64,000 nt of DNA, taken from contig BROI01000002.1 of assembly GCA_027923505.1 (NCBI GenBank), positions 2,542,001 to 2,606,000 on the forward strand. Reading direction: 5' to 3'. The first letter of the stretch is position 1. The number at the start of each line of letters is the position of its first letter. Made by a program: the position numbers and the translations under genes. Positions 55,405 through 64,000 of the stretch are shown piece after piece. The notes below the pieces were generated by a model that saw only the letters and a list, made by a program, of their open reading frames with translations, had not been told where the DNA came from and ran no database searches. This DNA is from Mayamaea pseudoterrestris (lineage: Eukaryota; Bacillariophyta; Bacillariophyceae; Sellaphorales; Sellaphoraceae).

Positions 55405-56130
55405 GTGGCCGACGCATCGCCCAAATGCCCAGTCTGCTCCCCCAGCGGCACATTGCACGCCGTACTGAGCTTTGGCGAGCTCTATGAACAAGGTCGAACG
55501 AAAGATACAGAGGTCTGTGGTCACGCGATTCTACCCTTGGCCCCTCCGAAACTGCACAAACGGGAAGAAGTGTTTGCGGTGGGTGCTTTGTCCTGTACCA
55601 CCGTCAAGGGTGATCGACGATGGCTTTTGATCCGTCGGCCAAGCAACGGCTTGCTTGCCAACCAGTGGGAGTTTCCGGCTGCCATTCTTTGGAATAGTGA
55701 CGAAGCGTCCGCCAACGATGAGAAGAAGCCGAGAGGGCGACAAGACATGTCGACCCAGATACCTGCCTTTTGCAAGCTTGTCAGAATGAAGGCGTTAGAT
55801 AGTCTGTTACGAGATGTAAGGCCCGCAGATGTGTCAGAGCACTTTTCGCCTTTCCAGGCAATGAAGCGGATTCATGTCGGCGAAAGGCCGATCGAGCACA
55901 TTTTTAGTCATGTGAGGCATACCATGTGGATTGAGCATGCACACATGAAGGCCAAACCTGAAGTATTGGAATGGATCGATGCCAACGGAAGACAGGTACG
56001 ATGGTTGAATGAGAGTGACATGGGTAAAGTCGGTGTCACGTCGGGAATGAAGAAAATACTTAAGGCACTTGAGAAGAATCCTGTGGCGTTGTCAACGATG
56101 CCGACCACTACCGCCAAGCGCAAACGATAG
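55405..56130 (+). pseudogene. MutY adenine DNA glycosylase, 3' part (NUDIX-like domain)
   Basis: The frame resumes as ADASPKCPVCSPSGTLHAVL, which is the iron-sulfur-loop end of MutY: two of the four cluster Cys are visible, and the place of the fourth appears to be Leu. Then comes the C-terminal NUDIX-like 8-oxoG-recognition domain: [38 protein letters not shown], then EHIFSHVRHTMWIEHAHM and a basic end (TTTAKRKR). It is the continuation of the gene that starts at 45239, on the same strand. About 100-120 residues of the usual MutY length are missing between the parts. A GTG lies at the junction but no reason is seen to treat this part as an independent gene. It converges with the oxidoreductase, 55 bases between stops. 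Confidence 0.85.
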
Positions 56131-56185
56131 CTGTGATTGGCAACTACCGGTAGCTTTATAAAAAATAGAGTCTTTACTGGGTTCA

Positions 56186-57430
56186 TCATTCTTCATCTAT
56201 CCCTTTAACTCCTAGTTGCTTTCTGGCCTGATCAAGAATCTTCATCTGCACCATTGTTTCGGCCAACGAATATTGTGGCGCTTCCAATTTGCCTGCGGCA
56301 ATGCATCGAGCGACTGCAGCTGCCTCATAGCAGAAACCGGCCGAGTTTGGATAAACGTAACCTCCAGCTTGTTTAATTTCGTCCGTGTCTACTGGTAATG
56401 GGTAGTGATAAACAAGCTCTTCAGCCGACTGTCCGCGCCCATGTGCCTTGAGCACAACCTTGACCGTCGTTGGACAATGGCATGGGGTGAGAATAGAAAG
56501 GCGACCCTTGGTACCAACGACCGTTGTCACTTCTTCACTTTCCCCGAGCATTCCGTACATCATGGTTGCAACGCCGGCGCCGGGTAGCTTGGGTGTGTTT
56601 TCATCCTTTTGACTCGAGTCAAGAGCAGGGCTTTGGTCGCTTGTTGGAGGAAACGAGACTGTCAAGGCAGCCTGCAGGTCAACACCTGTCGGTCCATCCA
56701 CTTGGCCGACGGCATGTACGCTGCTCGGTTCTCGTCCGCCAAAGAATAAGGTGCATGCCGCAACAGGATAAGCGCCAGTCATTAGAGTAGCCCCACCTCC
56801 CTTGTTGCGCTGAAACAAGAAGGAGGTCGGATAGGCGTCGTCGTTGTCACTGGCGTTAAAGTTAAAGTCAGATGTCACAGATACAACAGCACCCAAAACA
56901 CCTGGAACAAAAGTAGTGTTATCCGACTCGTATCCGCCCAAGACAAGTCGTCGCGCTTGTTCCACGGCCGGAAAGAATCGCGTCCACATTCCTTCCATAC
57001 AAAATACCTTGTGTTTCCGCGCAAGCTCAATCAAGTAGAGTGCATCGTCGGCGTTGCAGGCAAACGGCTTTTCCAGCAGCACATGCTTGCCGGCCGTGAT
57101 GCAAAGTTCGCCGTCAGTGCGACGAAACGAATGAACGTTTCCAACGTAGACAATGTCAATGTCAGGATCATGCGCTAGCTCCTGGTACGAGGAGTATGCG
57201 TTCGGTATATTGTGCTTGTCTGCAAAGAATTTTGCTTTCTCGTAGTCTCCATTAGCGGCACAAGCAACGACGCTTGCTGTCGACAGGTGCTTCAATGCCT
57301 GGCAAAAGTCGTGCGAGACACGGCCGCATCCAAGCATGCCCCACCGCAGTGGCGGGCAGTCCAGAATTCCAACCGATGGGTCGTCTAGCGGAGGAGGCGG
57401 TGTGGATGGTGGCAAAGCTGAAAGTGACAT
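56186..57430 (-). CDS. Gfo/Idh/MocA oxidoreductase, dihydrodiol-dehydrogenase-like
   Basis: One exon, 414 residues. The NAD(P)-binding Rossmann start LRWGMLGCGRVSHDFCQAL is at about 28-46. It is followed by VVACAANGDYEKAKFFADKH, YSSYQELAHDPDIDIVYVGN and the family's catalytic EKP in GKHVLLEKPFACNADDA. MEGMWTRFFPAVEQARRLV is close to the trans-1,2-dihydrobenzene-1,2-diol dehydrogenase (DHDH)/D-xylose dehydrogenase group. The C-terminal substrate domain is complete, with an insert around SPALDSSQKDENTPKL. Members oxidise sugars or dihydrodiols with NADP; the substrate here is unknown. The first 25 residues are Pro-rich and not a targeting peptide. Confidence 0.87.
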   Translation of the reverse strand: MSLSALPPSTPPPPLDDPSVGILDCPPLRWGMLGCGRVSHDFCQALKHLSTASVVACAANGDYEKAKFFADKHNIPNAYSSYQELAHDPDIDIVYVGNVHSFRRTDGELCITAGKHVLLEKPFACNADDALYLIELARKHKVFCMEGMWTRFFPAVEQARRLVLGGYESDNTTFVPGVLGAVVSVTSDFNFNASDNDDAYPTSFLFQRNKGGGATLMTGAYPVAACTLFFGGREPSSVHAVGQVDGPTGVDLQAALTVSFPPTSDQSPALDSSQKDENTPKLPGAGVATMMYGMLGESEEVTTVVGTKGRLSILTPCHCPTTVKVVLKAHGRGQSAEELVYHYPLPVDTDEIKQAGGYVYPNSAGFCYEAAAVARCIAAGKLEAPQYSLAETMVQMKILDQARKQLGVKGIDEE

Positions 57431-57866
57431 TTGTTTCTAAAGCAGGGCCGTCGATGTAGTGCTTTTACTACGTGATAAGAATGATTTGTGTCTGCCATGG
57501 TGATGATTGCCGATCAGCGCCCAAGTGCGTCAGTCTCCGTAGAGAAGAACAAAAATGAAAACGAACCTTTCTACTTCTTTTATACTCACACTTTCATTTG
57601 ATCGAAAACTGGCCTCGAGAGCTAGTCGTCTGCATACAAGTTATGATAGAGTATGTTTTCTCGTATATACAGTACAGAGAGTATATTTGAAGCTAATGCC
57701 ACAGTAACTGCAATCATTTAATCTTAGAAGTCAGTGTGAGTTACGGTGGCTAGCTGTTGTAATATTCGAATGACTTCCAAGCCGTATCATACAACCAAAC
57801 AAACTCTTCGTGGCGTGTTCAATGGATCATCTATTGCTTCTATTCTACTGTTAAATCAGTCGCACG
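57431..57866. other. Intergenic region, AT-rich
   Basis: These 436 bases lie between two minus-strand genes. The stretch is AT-rich, with GTATATAC-type strings near 57660-57690. It should contain the promoter of the oxidoreductase and the 3' end of the next gene. No coding sequence is seen. Confidence 0.35.
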
Positions 57867-58571
57867 TTATGCATACTTTGTGCGATCGTCCGTTCGCCGC
57901 AATGGCCGAATGACGGGCAGTGGCATGTCTGCAGCTTCGTCGTCGTCAGAGTAGCTATCACTCTCGTCATTGACATTCACTGCATTAGCATCATCAATAT
58001 TACAACTTCCACTATCTTCAAGGTTGGAATTGCTGCTTTTTCGCACGGGTAGCTTGGGAGCACTTTGTGTTTGATCGGCAGTGCCTTCCAGTAATGTATC
58101 GTGCTGCAAATCTGCCACCAATTTGTTTGCCGTAAAGATTTCGCCATTCTGAACAAACTGTCGACTTGTGCATTCGCTGGCTTTTGACGTGGCTCTTGGT
58201 TGCATAGATGGCGTATTCGTCCTGTCGTTGTCGATGGGTTGATTGGGTTTCGTCGTCCGTGACGCATTGTCTATAGTGCTCGTGCTGGTAGCCGTCGTCG
58301 AGATGGAGTCATGCGCGACTAGTGACTTGGAAACATGATTGTTATCGCTCTCCCCAGCGCATAATCGACAAGACACTTCCTCGAGCTCCTCCGTCCAGGT
58401 GCATGATGGCGGTAGGCCAAGATTGAGGCGCGCCTGTTTGACAATTTTGCTTGCCTCGCCGTATTTGAGACCGAACTTTGACATGATCATCTTCTCCGTC
58501 TTCATGATGCTATGAGCCGTAGTTGATAAAGGCAACGTGAAGTGCTTTACAGTTACTGTTTGTGCGAACAA
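57867..58571 (-). CDS. Unknown protein with a small N-terminal helical motif and acidic tail
   Basis: One exon, 234 residues. I do not recognise a family. The only ordered-looking part is near the N terminus: MIMSKFGLKYGEASKIVKQA, then RLNLGLPPSCTWTEELEEVS, a short amphipathic helical motif. The middle is Ser/Thr/Asn-rich and probably disordered. An acidic run (DESDSYSDDDEAADMPLPVI) precedes a basic end (RPLRRTDDRTKYA). The ATG at 58505 is a likely start, because the 22 residues before it look like leader. It is transcribed away from the LETM1-like gene across a gap of about 230 bases. Confidence 0.55.
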   Translation of the reverse strand: MFAQTVTVKHFTLPLSTTAHSIMKTEKMIMSKFGLKYGEASKIVKQARLNLGLPPSCTWTEELEEVSCRLCAGESDNNHVSKSLVAHDSISTTATSTSTIDNASRTTKPNQPIDNDRTNTPSMQPRATSKASECTSRQFVQNGEIFTANKLVADLQHDTLLEGTADQTQSAPKLPVRKSSNSNLEDSGSCNIDDANAVNVNDESDSYSDDDEAADMPLPVIRPLRRTDDRTKYA

Positions 58572-58805
58572 GTGCGGTGTCTGTCAATTCATTGCTCGAT
58601 GTGAGGTCGTTGTCGCGTGTTTCTTGTGACCGCGCCGTCGCGGAACGATTCCTCTTAGTGCCGTTCCGACATTTAGTCGCGGTACGAGCTCCTGCTTGAA
58701 GCTTGACTCCCTCCAGTTCACAACGCCATGAAAATTTCTCCTGACGACGGACTTGGCTTCATTGCTGAGAAGGAACAATCTTACAGCGTATCCAAAGCCT
58801 CAAAC

Positions 58806-60844
58806 ATGACTATGATGCAACACAAAAGGATACTAACAATAATTCAACTGATTGCACTGGCTGGTGTCACGGAGGCCTTCCAACTTCATGCGCGAGGACG
58901 ACTGTCATCGAAAACAATCTTATACTCGCCCGCTGTCGTTAGTGCGCCTTTGCAATTCGATGCTCTCTTTGGGACAGGTATCTTCGCACGTCCTGCAACC
59001 AGTACCTCTGATGCGACGTCTCTATATGACGCGGCCAACAATACTGATTTCTCCTCACATTCGCCATCAACGCCTGAGCCCATCAACTCTCTCTCCTCCC
59101 GGTTGGCGCGACTCAAAGATCTCATGTGGGTGCGCGAATGTCGAGAAGATTTGACAGCCGCTGAGTTTGCGCTAACGGTAGAAAATGCTGACAATATACG
59201 CAAACGCAAGCGTGCCGTCGACTACGAGAAGCTATCCAATCAACTTTCGAAGCGTCTCTTTGATTTGGGTTGCACCTTTTCCTCGACTGGCGATGCAGGC
59301 GAAGAGGAGCCATTTTCATGCTCACTCGATGAGGGACTTGGAGCAGCCTCCATGGTATACAGTGCCGAACAAAGATCCGCACTCATGGATCAAATTATAA
59401 AGACGCGGCATTTGCTTTTGGAAAAAAGTCGTCAACAGCTAAACAAGGAAGAGTACGACGACGAGGGAGTCAGCTCTGAAGATTTTAGTTTCCGGCTACC
59501 AGAGATTCGCGTTGAAATCCCAAAGGAAGATTCAGTAGACCCTCTTTCGCCTGGACCGAAACTGTACGTCCGAGATGATGGGACCGTCGATTGGGACGGC
59601 GCGTTGCAGGATCGCGACGCTTTGACAAAGTTTGGAACGGCAGTCTGGGCTCGCATTAATGGTCGCGACCCCGAAAGTATTGCGAAGGATGAGGCTTCCG
59701 GTGGAGCAAGTTTGGAAGGTCATGGGCATGGAAAGTCTGTTACGGCAAAAATTGAAGAGACGGAAGAGATACAAGCAGCCAAGTCGAAGCTGGACGAGCT
59801 TGACAAGGAGTTAACTTATATGGAGCGACAACATGTCGATTTGTTAAATTCAGCGATTAGTGCAGGCCAGGCTGTCGCCAACGTCAATCTTGCTTCTCTG
59901 GCGCCTCCGCAACGTTACAAGATACGCAAATCTGCTGAAGCTTTGGTCAAGCAAAAGGAAATGATACAATGCTATACTCTCATTTATGAACTTGAGCGAA
60001 TCTACAGCTACTTGCTTGGAGAGCTGGGCAATCCTGGGTTGACGGGATATATTCCTCTACAAGATCGCTTGAACGTCGCTGAGTTCGGTTTGATGGAGTC
60101 TCAGGTTGAGAGCTTTCAGCGCCAAATTGATCAAGGCCTGACCGTCGACGCTGATGTACTAGCTGTCGTTATGGAGCAACTGACCGACTTTAAGCGCCGG
60201 CTGGGTATTGACTACTATGTGACAGGATTGTCTTTCGATGGCGAAGCCATTCGACGATTTATCGCAGATTTGTGGGAGCAGACCAAGCAGGTGTTTGCTT
60301 TCTATGGCAAAGGGTGTCGGTTGTTTTGGAATGACTGCTTATTTTGTCTTATATTGATGAACAGGGCAGCGCAGGGCTACACGCTAAAGCCCCGTGAGGT
60401 GCGGACTCTGCGGTAAGTGATGTTAGTGGCAAAAGGTGATGCACGCTGCGCCCTAGGCCACCATCGTCTCACAATTATCGCGCCATTTACAGTCGGACGT
60501 TCAAGGATGTTATTACATTCATTCCCTTTGTCATCATATTGATTATACCACTTTCACCGGTTGGTCACGTGCTCGTCTTTGGTGCGATTCAACGATTCTT
60601 TCCCGAATTCTTTCCGAGTTGCTTTACAGAGCAGCGGCAAAATTTGCTACAACTTTACGAAACAGCAGAATATTCAGAATTTTCCATCAACGAAAACTGG
60701 AAGGAAAAGCTTGCACGAGCATCCGAGGCGTTTCTCTTCATGGCTGGAAGTGCCTCCAAGGCTGTATGGGCCGGACTTGTCGGCTTTACGCAAAGAAAAC
60801 CGCAAAGCAAGGCCGATGAAGAGTCGAAACCAAGCGGTCAATAA
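58806..60844 (+). CDS. LETM1-like membrane protein with plastid-type presequence
   Basis: Exons to 60412 and from 60493, joined across an 80-base GT-AG intron, give 652 residues from ATG 58806. The LETM1 hallmark spans the splice: GYTLKPREVRTLRRTFKDV, then ITFIPFVIILIIPLSPVGHV with the transmembrane helix and Pro kink, then FGAIQRFFPEFFPSCFTEQR. LETM1 proteins mediate K+/H+ or Ca2+/H+ exchange in mitochondria; plant plastids have LETM1-like relatives as well. The N terminus here (ILTIIQLIALAGVTEAFQLH) is a signal peptide with a Phe at the cleavage site, the diatom plastid pattern. The long middle part has a coiled coil (about 330-420). ATG 58728 would add 26 polar residues and hide the signal peptide. 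The C terminus is short and lacks an EF hand. Confidence 0.8.
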
Positions 60845-61552
60845 GATAGCAGGTTTGGACTGTACAGTTAGACTACTGTATACGTTAAACTCCTTAATAT
60901 GAACCATTGACTGATGTTCCATCGTACTTAAAGCGGGTCATCATACCGGCAGAGTTTTACCATTTGCTGTTCGACGATGCAGACTGTCCGCAGCTCTTAG
61001 AGGCGGTATACTACTGTAATAGAAAGGGGGATGGTGCATAGATATATATCTTCTGTTCCAATGTCTCCCTCAATGCCATCCGAGTTTTATGTTCCGTGCG
61101 ACCATGAAAGCAATTCACCCTGCTTCAATTGTTCGCAGACTCGGACGCTCGTGCACATCATTGCAATTGCCCGTTTGGTTTCCATTTAGCAACTCCAACA
61201 TGAGGAATGTCACAGCTATTGATTGCGCCACAGAAGGCCCAACAAGAGTTGACAAATCCTTATCGACACACCTAATAGACACGTCTCACGCCATTATTCT
61301 TCGGTTGGAAACGCTTGGGACGCCGTTCTTTCCAGTGAGGCTTAAGTTGTTGGGTCATTTGACATTGACATTGCAGCTATACCTCCGCTTCTTCGCATAT
61401 GCGCAGCACTTGCGATGTTTCGCCGACGGCCACCTCACAATTCACAAACACAAGCAACGGCACGCATTACATTTGCTTCGCTCGTTGCAATACCTTATAT
61501 CCATACTGCATACTAGAAGTATACTTTGCTATTTACTTATAAATCCTGCACA
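60845..61552. other. Long intergenic region with a 155-codon open frame
   Basis: At 708 bases this is the longest gap without a gene. An open frame runs from 61089 and stops at 61556, where its TGA overlaps the ATG of the HSF gene (ATGA). The encoded peptide is Leu/His/Arg-rich and resembles no family, so I treat it as chance or an upstream frame rather than a gene. Confidence 0.4.
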
Positions 61553-62391
61553 ATGACGGACACTGCCGTGGACGACGATGACAGCAAGATCTTCCCGCAG
61601 CGGTTGATGGAAATTCTTACCGATGAACGAAACGCCGATTCCATTTGCTGGTTGCCAAATGGCAGGAGATTCATCGTGAGAAGCCGACCGCTCTTTCAGG
61701 CCCAAATCATGCCTCGATATTTTTCGCGGAAAGCCAAGTTTTCAAGTTTTACGCGCAAGCTTAATCGATGGTGAGTGACCTTGATTCGTTCAAGCTTTCG
61801 ATTTATGTGCAAAGTGCAAAGAATCTCATTTTGCTTTCCCTCCGGCTTCTCAGGAACTTTGTTCGCGTTTCGTCAGGGCCCGAAGCAGGCGCCTATCAAC
61901 ATGAACATTTCCTTCGCGACCAGCCACACCTTGTGACTCAAATGTTTTGCAAAAATGCTCGCAGCAAGATGGCCATGGCTGAGCCTATTTGCGAAACCAT
62001 GTGCATGGATTACTCATCTGGTGCTGTTCAATCGTCGGAACACACAGCAGCTGTGGAACCGAACCAGCAGCACAATCAACAACAGCTTTTAGCACTTGGC
62101 ATACCGTTGTCCTTGTTGGAGACTCTCGTCAAGCCAGATCCACAACAGCAGCGTCGCTCACCAGCTCAACCCGGTGGCCTAATGCTTCAACAGTCGCAGT
62201 ATGCCAACTTGCTTCTGGAACGACAGATTCAGATTCTGCAGGAAGAGCAAGTCAAGCATATGCTGCACCTCGTTGGCCGCAAACCAGCCGCCCCGATGAG
62301 CCAAGACTTGCTTCGCCTACAGCACAATATGCAAAGCAATGCACAGCGTCACAAACAGTCGCCTACGAATCATCGCGCCAGTGCTGCATAA
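61553..62391 (+). CDS. Heat-shock-factor-type transcription regulator
   Basis: Two exons (61553-61770, 61854-62391) flank an 83-base intron and give 251 residues. The HSF DNA-binding domain is complete after splicing: IFPQRLMEILTDERNADSIC, WLPNGRRFIV, IMPRYFSRKAKFSSFTRKLN with the recognition helix, RWNFVRVSSGPEAGAYQHEH and FLRDQPHLVTQM. The intron splits the Trp codon just after the recognition helix. The C-terminal half is Gln-rich (QQHNQQQLLALG; LLLERQIQILQEEQVKHMLH), with a short coiled coil but no classical HR-A/B trimerisation array. Diatoms have a greatly expanded HSF family, so this need not respond to heat. Targets are unknown. Confidence 0.88.
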
Positions 62392-62575
62392 TAACAAAAT
62401 GTTAGGTATCTTACTTTCATTGTACTTGTAGCTGTCTCGACTATGTGCAACAAACACACACTTCAGCAATTGGGTATCGAGAGATAGCTGTCATCCGTCG
62501 CGCCGGCAGTCGTGACGTGGGCTTCGACGAATCTCCGATCCGTTTTTTCTTCCTCACAAATCAATCGCGTGGACC

Positions 62576-64000
62576 ATGGCCCGTCTCTTGCGTTCCATCG
62601 GCTGTTGGTTGGCCCTATGGCTGCTGCCATGCCAACATGCTTTTGCCCCAGCCAGAATAATCAGTTGTAAAGGGAGTAGAAATCAGCTGCAGCCTTTTCC
62701 AGCGCTTGGATCAGCGCGACAAGAAAGCAGCGCGAAGGAACGACGAATCTCGCCACCGTCGAGCACTCCATCACCGAATTCTATGTTCGCCAATAGTACA
62801 TTGGGAGTCTTTGCTGCTTCAGAAAGAACCGCCAATGCAGTTTCAATTGTCCCCAAAGGTCTTTCCGGCAGTACAGTTCAGGCTGGGGCCAGCGATGCGT
62901 CAAAGAAAAACACTATGTTTGTCCTTCTCTGGCTAATTGCTTGCCTCTCGGCACTCGATCGCGTCGCCATGTCGGTTGCAATATTGCCCATGTCAATGGA
63001 GCTCGGATGGACAGATACCACCAAGGGAGCGATTAGTAGTCTGTTCAGTGTCGGATATGGTCTCTGCATCATACCGGCAGGTCTCGTCGTGTCAACGAGC
63101 GGACGTCCAATTGTCATTTTGGCCACTGGTGTTTTAATATGGAGCATTGCAACCATGGCGACACCTGCAGCAGCCACCGCGACTGGTACTATGCTAGCCT
63201 TGCTGGCGGCTCGGGCTGCTGTCGGAGCTGGCGAGTCGGTTATAATTCCGTCACTGCAGACGCTTCTTATCCACTGGACAACTTCACAGGAGAAGTCACG
63301 CGCACTGGCAGCGGTGTACTCGGGCTTCCACGTGGGGACAATTTCCGCCTATATTATCAGTCCTCTGATCATGGCTCAAGTTGGATGGAAAGGCCTTTTT
63401 GAAGTTTATGGAGCGATGGGACTTGTCGTTTTGATTCCGTGGTTTATGTATGCGCAGGACAAACCCTTGGCGGGATTTGTTAGTAAACCTGTATTAACAA
63501 GGCAGCCAGCACTTCTGAAACAACCTTTGTTTGAACAGATCTCGACCACTATTCAAGAAGTGCCGTGGAAGGAGTTTTTGCAGTCGCCTGGCGCATGGGC
63601 CATGCTACTCGCTCACTCGGCCAAGAATTGGGGTTTGTACAACTCACTAGCCTGGACGCCCACCTTCTTTGCGGAAAGCTACCATCTGGATGCCCATGAT
63701 TCAGCGCTTTTTTCAGTGTTACCAAGTATACTTGGTGCTGTCGGCGGTGTCGCGGCTGGAACGGCAGCAGATTATTTTCTTGGTCGCGCGTCGACCGATG
63801 AAATTTGCCTGGCCGCACGTCGGACCAATCTGCGTAAAATCTTTCAAGCGATTGCCTTTTTAGGACCAGCTCTTGCTCTGGGTGCTCTCGCATGCAACAT
63901 TCCAGAGGAACCGGGGCTTGCGCAGGCTTTCCTCATGGTGTCGGTGGGCCTACAGGCAGGCAATGTGGCTGGCTTTGAAGCTGGAACGCAGGAAAAAGCG
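62576..64000 (+). CDS. MFS anion/phosphate transporter, PHT4/SLC17-like, plastid-targeted (3' end outside window)
   Basis: The frame is open for 475 codons from ATG 62576 to the window end, so the gene is incomplete. The start (ARLLRSIGCWLALWLLPCQ followed by HAFAPAR) is a signal peptide with a near-perfect diatom ASAFAP plastid motif. After a Ser-rich transit region, membrane segments begin at about residue 125: FVLLWLIACLSALDRVAMSV, then ILPMSMELGWTDTTKGAISS and FSVGYGLCIIPAGLVV. VGAGESVIIPSLQTLLIHWT and EKSRALAAVYSGFHVGTIS match the PHT4/ANTR (SLC17) group. Plastid members carry phosphate, ascorbate or other anions. A location in a plastid envelope membrane is inferred. The next segments (SAKNWGLYNSLAWTPTFFAE) are as in SLC17. 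The missing part should hold the last three to four helices. Confidence 0.88.
   Translation, partial: MARLLRSIGCWLALWLLPCQHAFAPARIISCKGSRNQLQPFPALGSARQESSAKERRISPPSSTPSPNSMFANSTLGVFAASERTANAVSIVPKGLSGSTVQAGASDASKKNTMFVLLWLIACLSALDRVAMSVAILPMSMELGWTDTTKGAISSLFSVGYGLCIIPAGLVVSTSGRPIVILATGVLIWSIATMATPAAATATGTMLALLAARAAVGAGESVIIPSLQTLLIHWTTSQEKSRALAAVYSGFHVGTISAYIISPLIMAQVGWKGLFEVYGAMGLVVLIPWFMYAQDKPLAGFVSKPVLTRQPALLKQPLFEQISTTIQEVPWKEFLQSPGAWAMLLAHSAKNWGLYNSLAWTPTFFAESYHLDAHDSALFSVLPSILGAVGGVAAGTAADYFLGRASTDEICLAARRTNLRKIFQAIAFLGPALALGALACNIPEEPGLAQAFLMVSVGLQAGNVAGFEAGTQEKA

Noticed and set aside
55405-56130. The MutY 3' part as an independent NUDIX gene
   Set aside because: It starts inside the iron-sulfur loop of MutY, lacks a NUDIX box, and continues the 5' part on the same strand. 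A GTG at the junction is not a convincing start.
1-64000. tRNA, rRNA, snoRNA or CRISPR features
   Set aside because: I looked for tRNA-like T-loops, rRNA-like blocks and regular short repeats with spacers and saw none that I could support by eye. A covariance-model scan would be decisive.
1-64000. Bacterial origin or operon structure
   Set aside because: Introns, cohesin, Pol III, COG and exportin genes, and single-gene promoters with divergent spacing, rule it out.

Overview
The window looks like nuclear DNA of a pennate diatom, most like Phaeodactylum tricornutum; the species name is an inference. Genes are dense and lie on both strands. Introns are few, short (about 60-180 bases) and GT-AG. 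Eukaryote-only proteins are present (RNA polymerase III, cohesin, COG, exportin). Several proteins carry a signal peptide ending in a Phe-containing cleavage motif of the diatom plastid type (HAFAP, SEAFLH, TEAFQL, SSGFLK, SCFAWQ). A Ty1/copia element family occupies one locus.

Layout: 0.4-9.6 kb holds a lysine-methyltransferase-like gene, an FMN-binding PNPOx-like gene, the 8-exon RNA polymerase III largest subunit (-), a Tim17-like membrane protein and a JMJD6-like dioxygenase (-). 9.8-25.2 kb holds a CIA30-domain protein with a frame break, cohesin SMC1, a DUF218 protein (-), an M16 metalloprotease with an apparent thylakoid-lumen presequence, COG1 and a small N-myristoylation-type protein. 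25.7-40.2 kb holds exportin-7, an SLC25 carrier (-), a Cys-rich methyltransferase-like protein, an ankyrin/TRP-like channel (-), ribosomal protein uS17 (S11) (-), a two-exon ankyrin protein and a lumenal protein (-). 40.2-45.2 kb holds a duplicated non-coding module, a PDE12-like nuclease (-) and a plastid-type EngB GTPase with a long helical extension.

45.2-56.1 kb is the accessory part. A MutY adenine-glycosylase gene is split by about 9.6 kb of copia-type retroelement: one LTR-bounded copy plus a second, partial copy sharing an LTR, both on the minus strand. The middle of MutY is absent from the window. 56.2-64 kb holds a Gfo/Idh/MocA oxidoreductase (-), an unknown acidic protein (-), a plastid-type LETM1-like protein, a heat-shock-factor-type regulator and the start of a plastid-targeted MFS (PHT4/SLC17-like) carrier cut by the window end.

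The genes are unrelated single units, not an operon. Shared themes are plastid targeting (M16 protease, lumenal protein, EngB, LETM1-like, MFS carrier, perhaps CIA30) and short divergent promoters. A palindromic hexamer, ACCGGT, recurs in the intergenic gaps and is nearly absent from coding DNA. I did not find a clearly new multi-gene system. The strongest leads are the interrupted MutY locus, the intergenic ACCGGT motif, the lumen-type M16 protease and the helical-repeat/EngB fusion.
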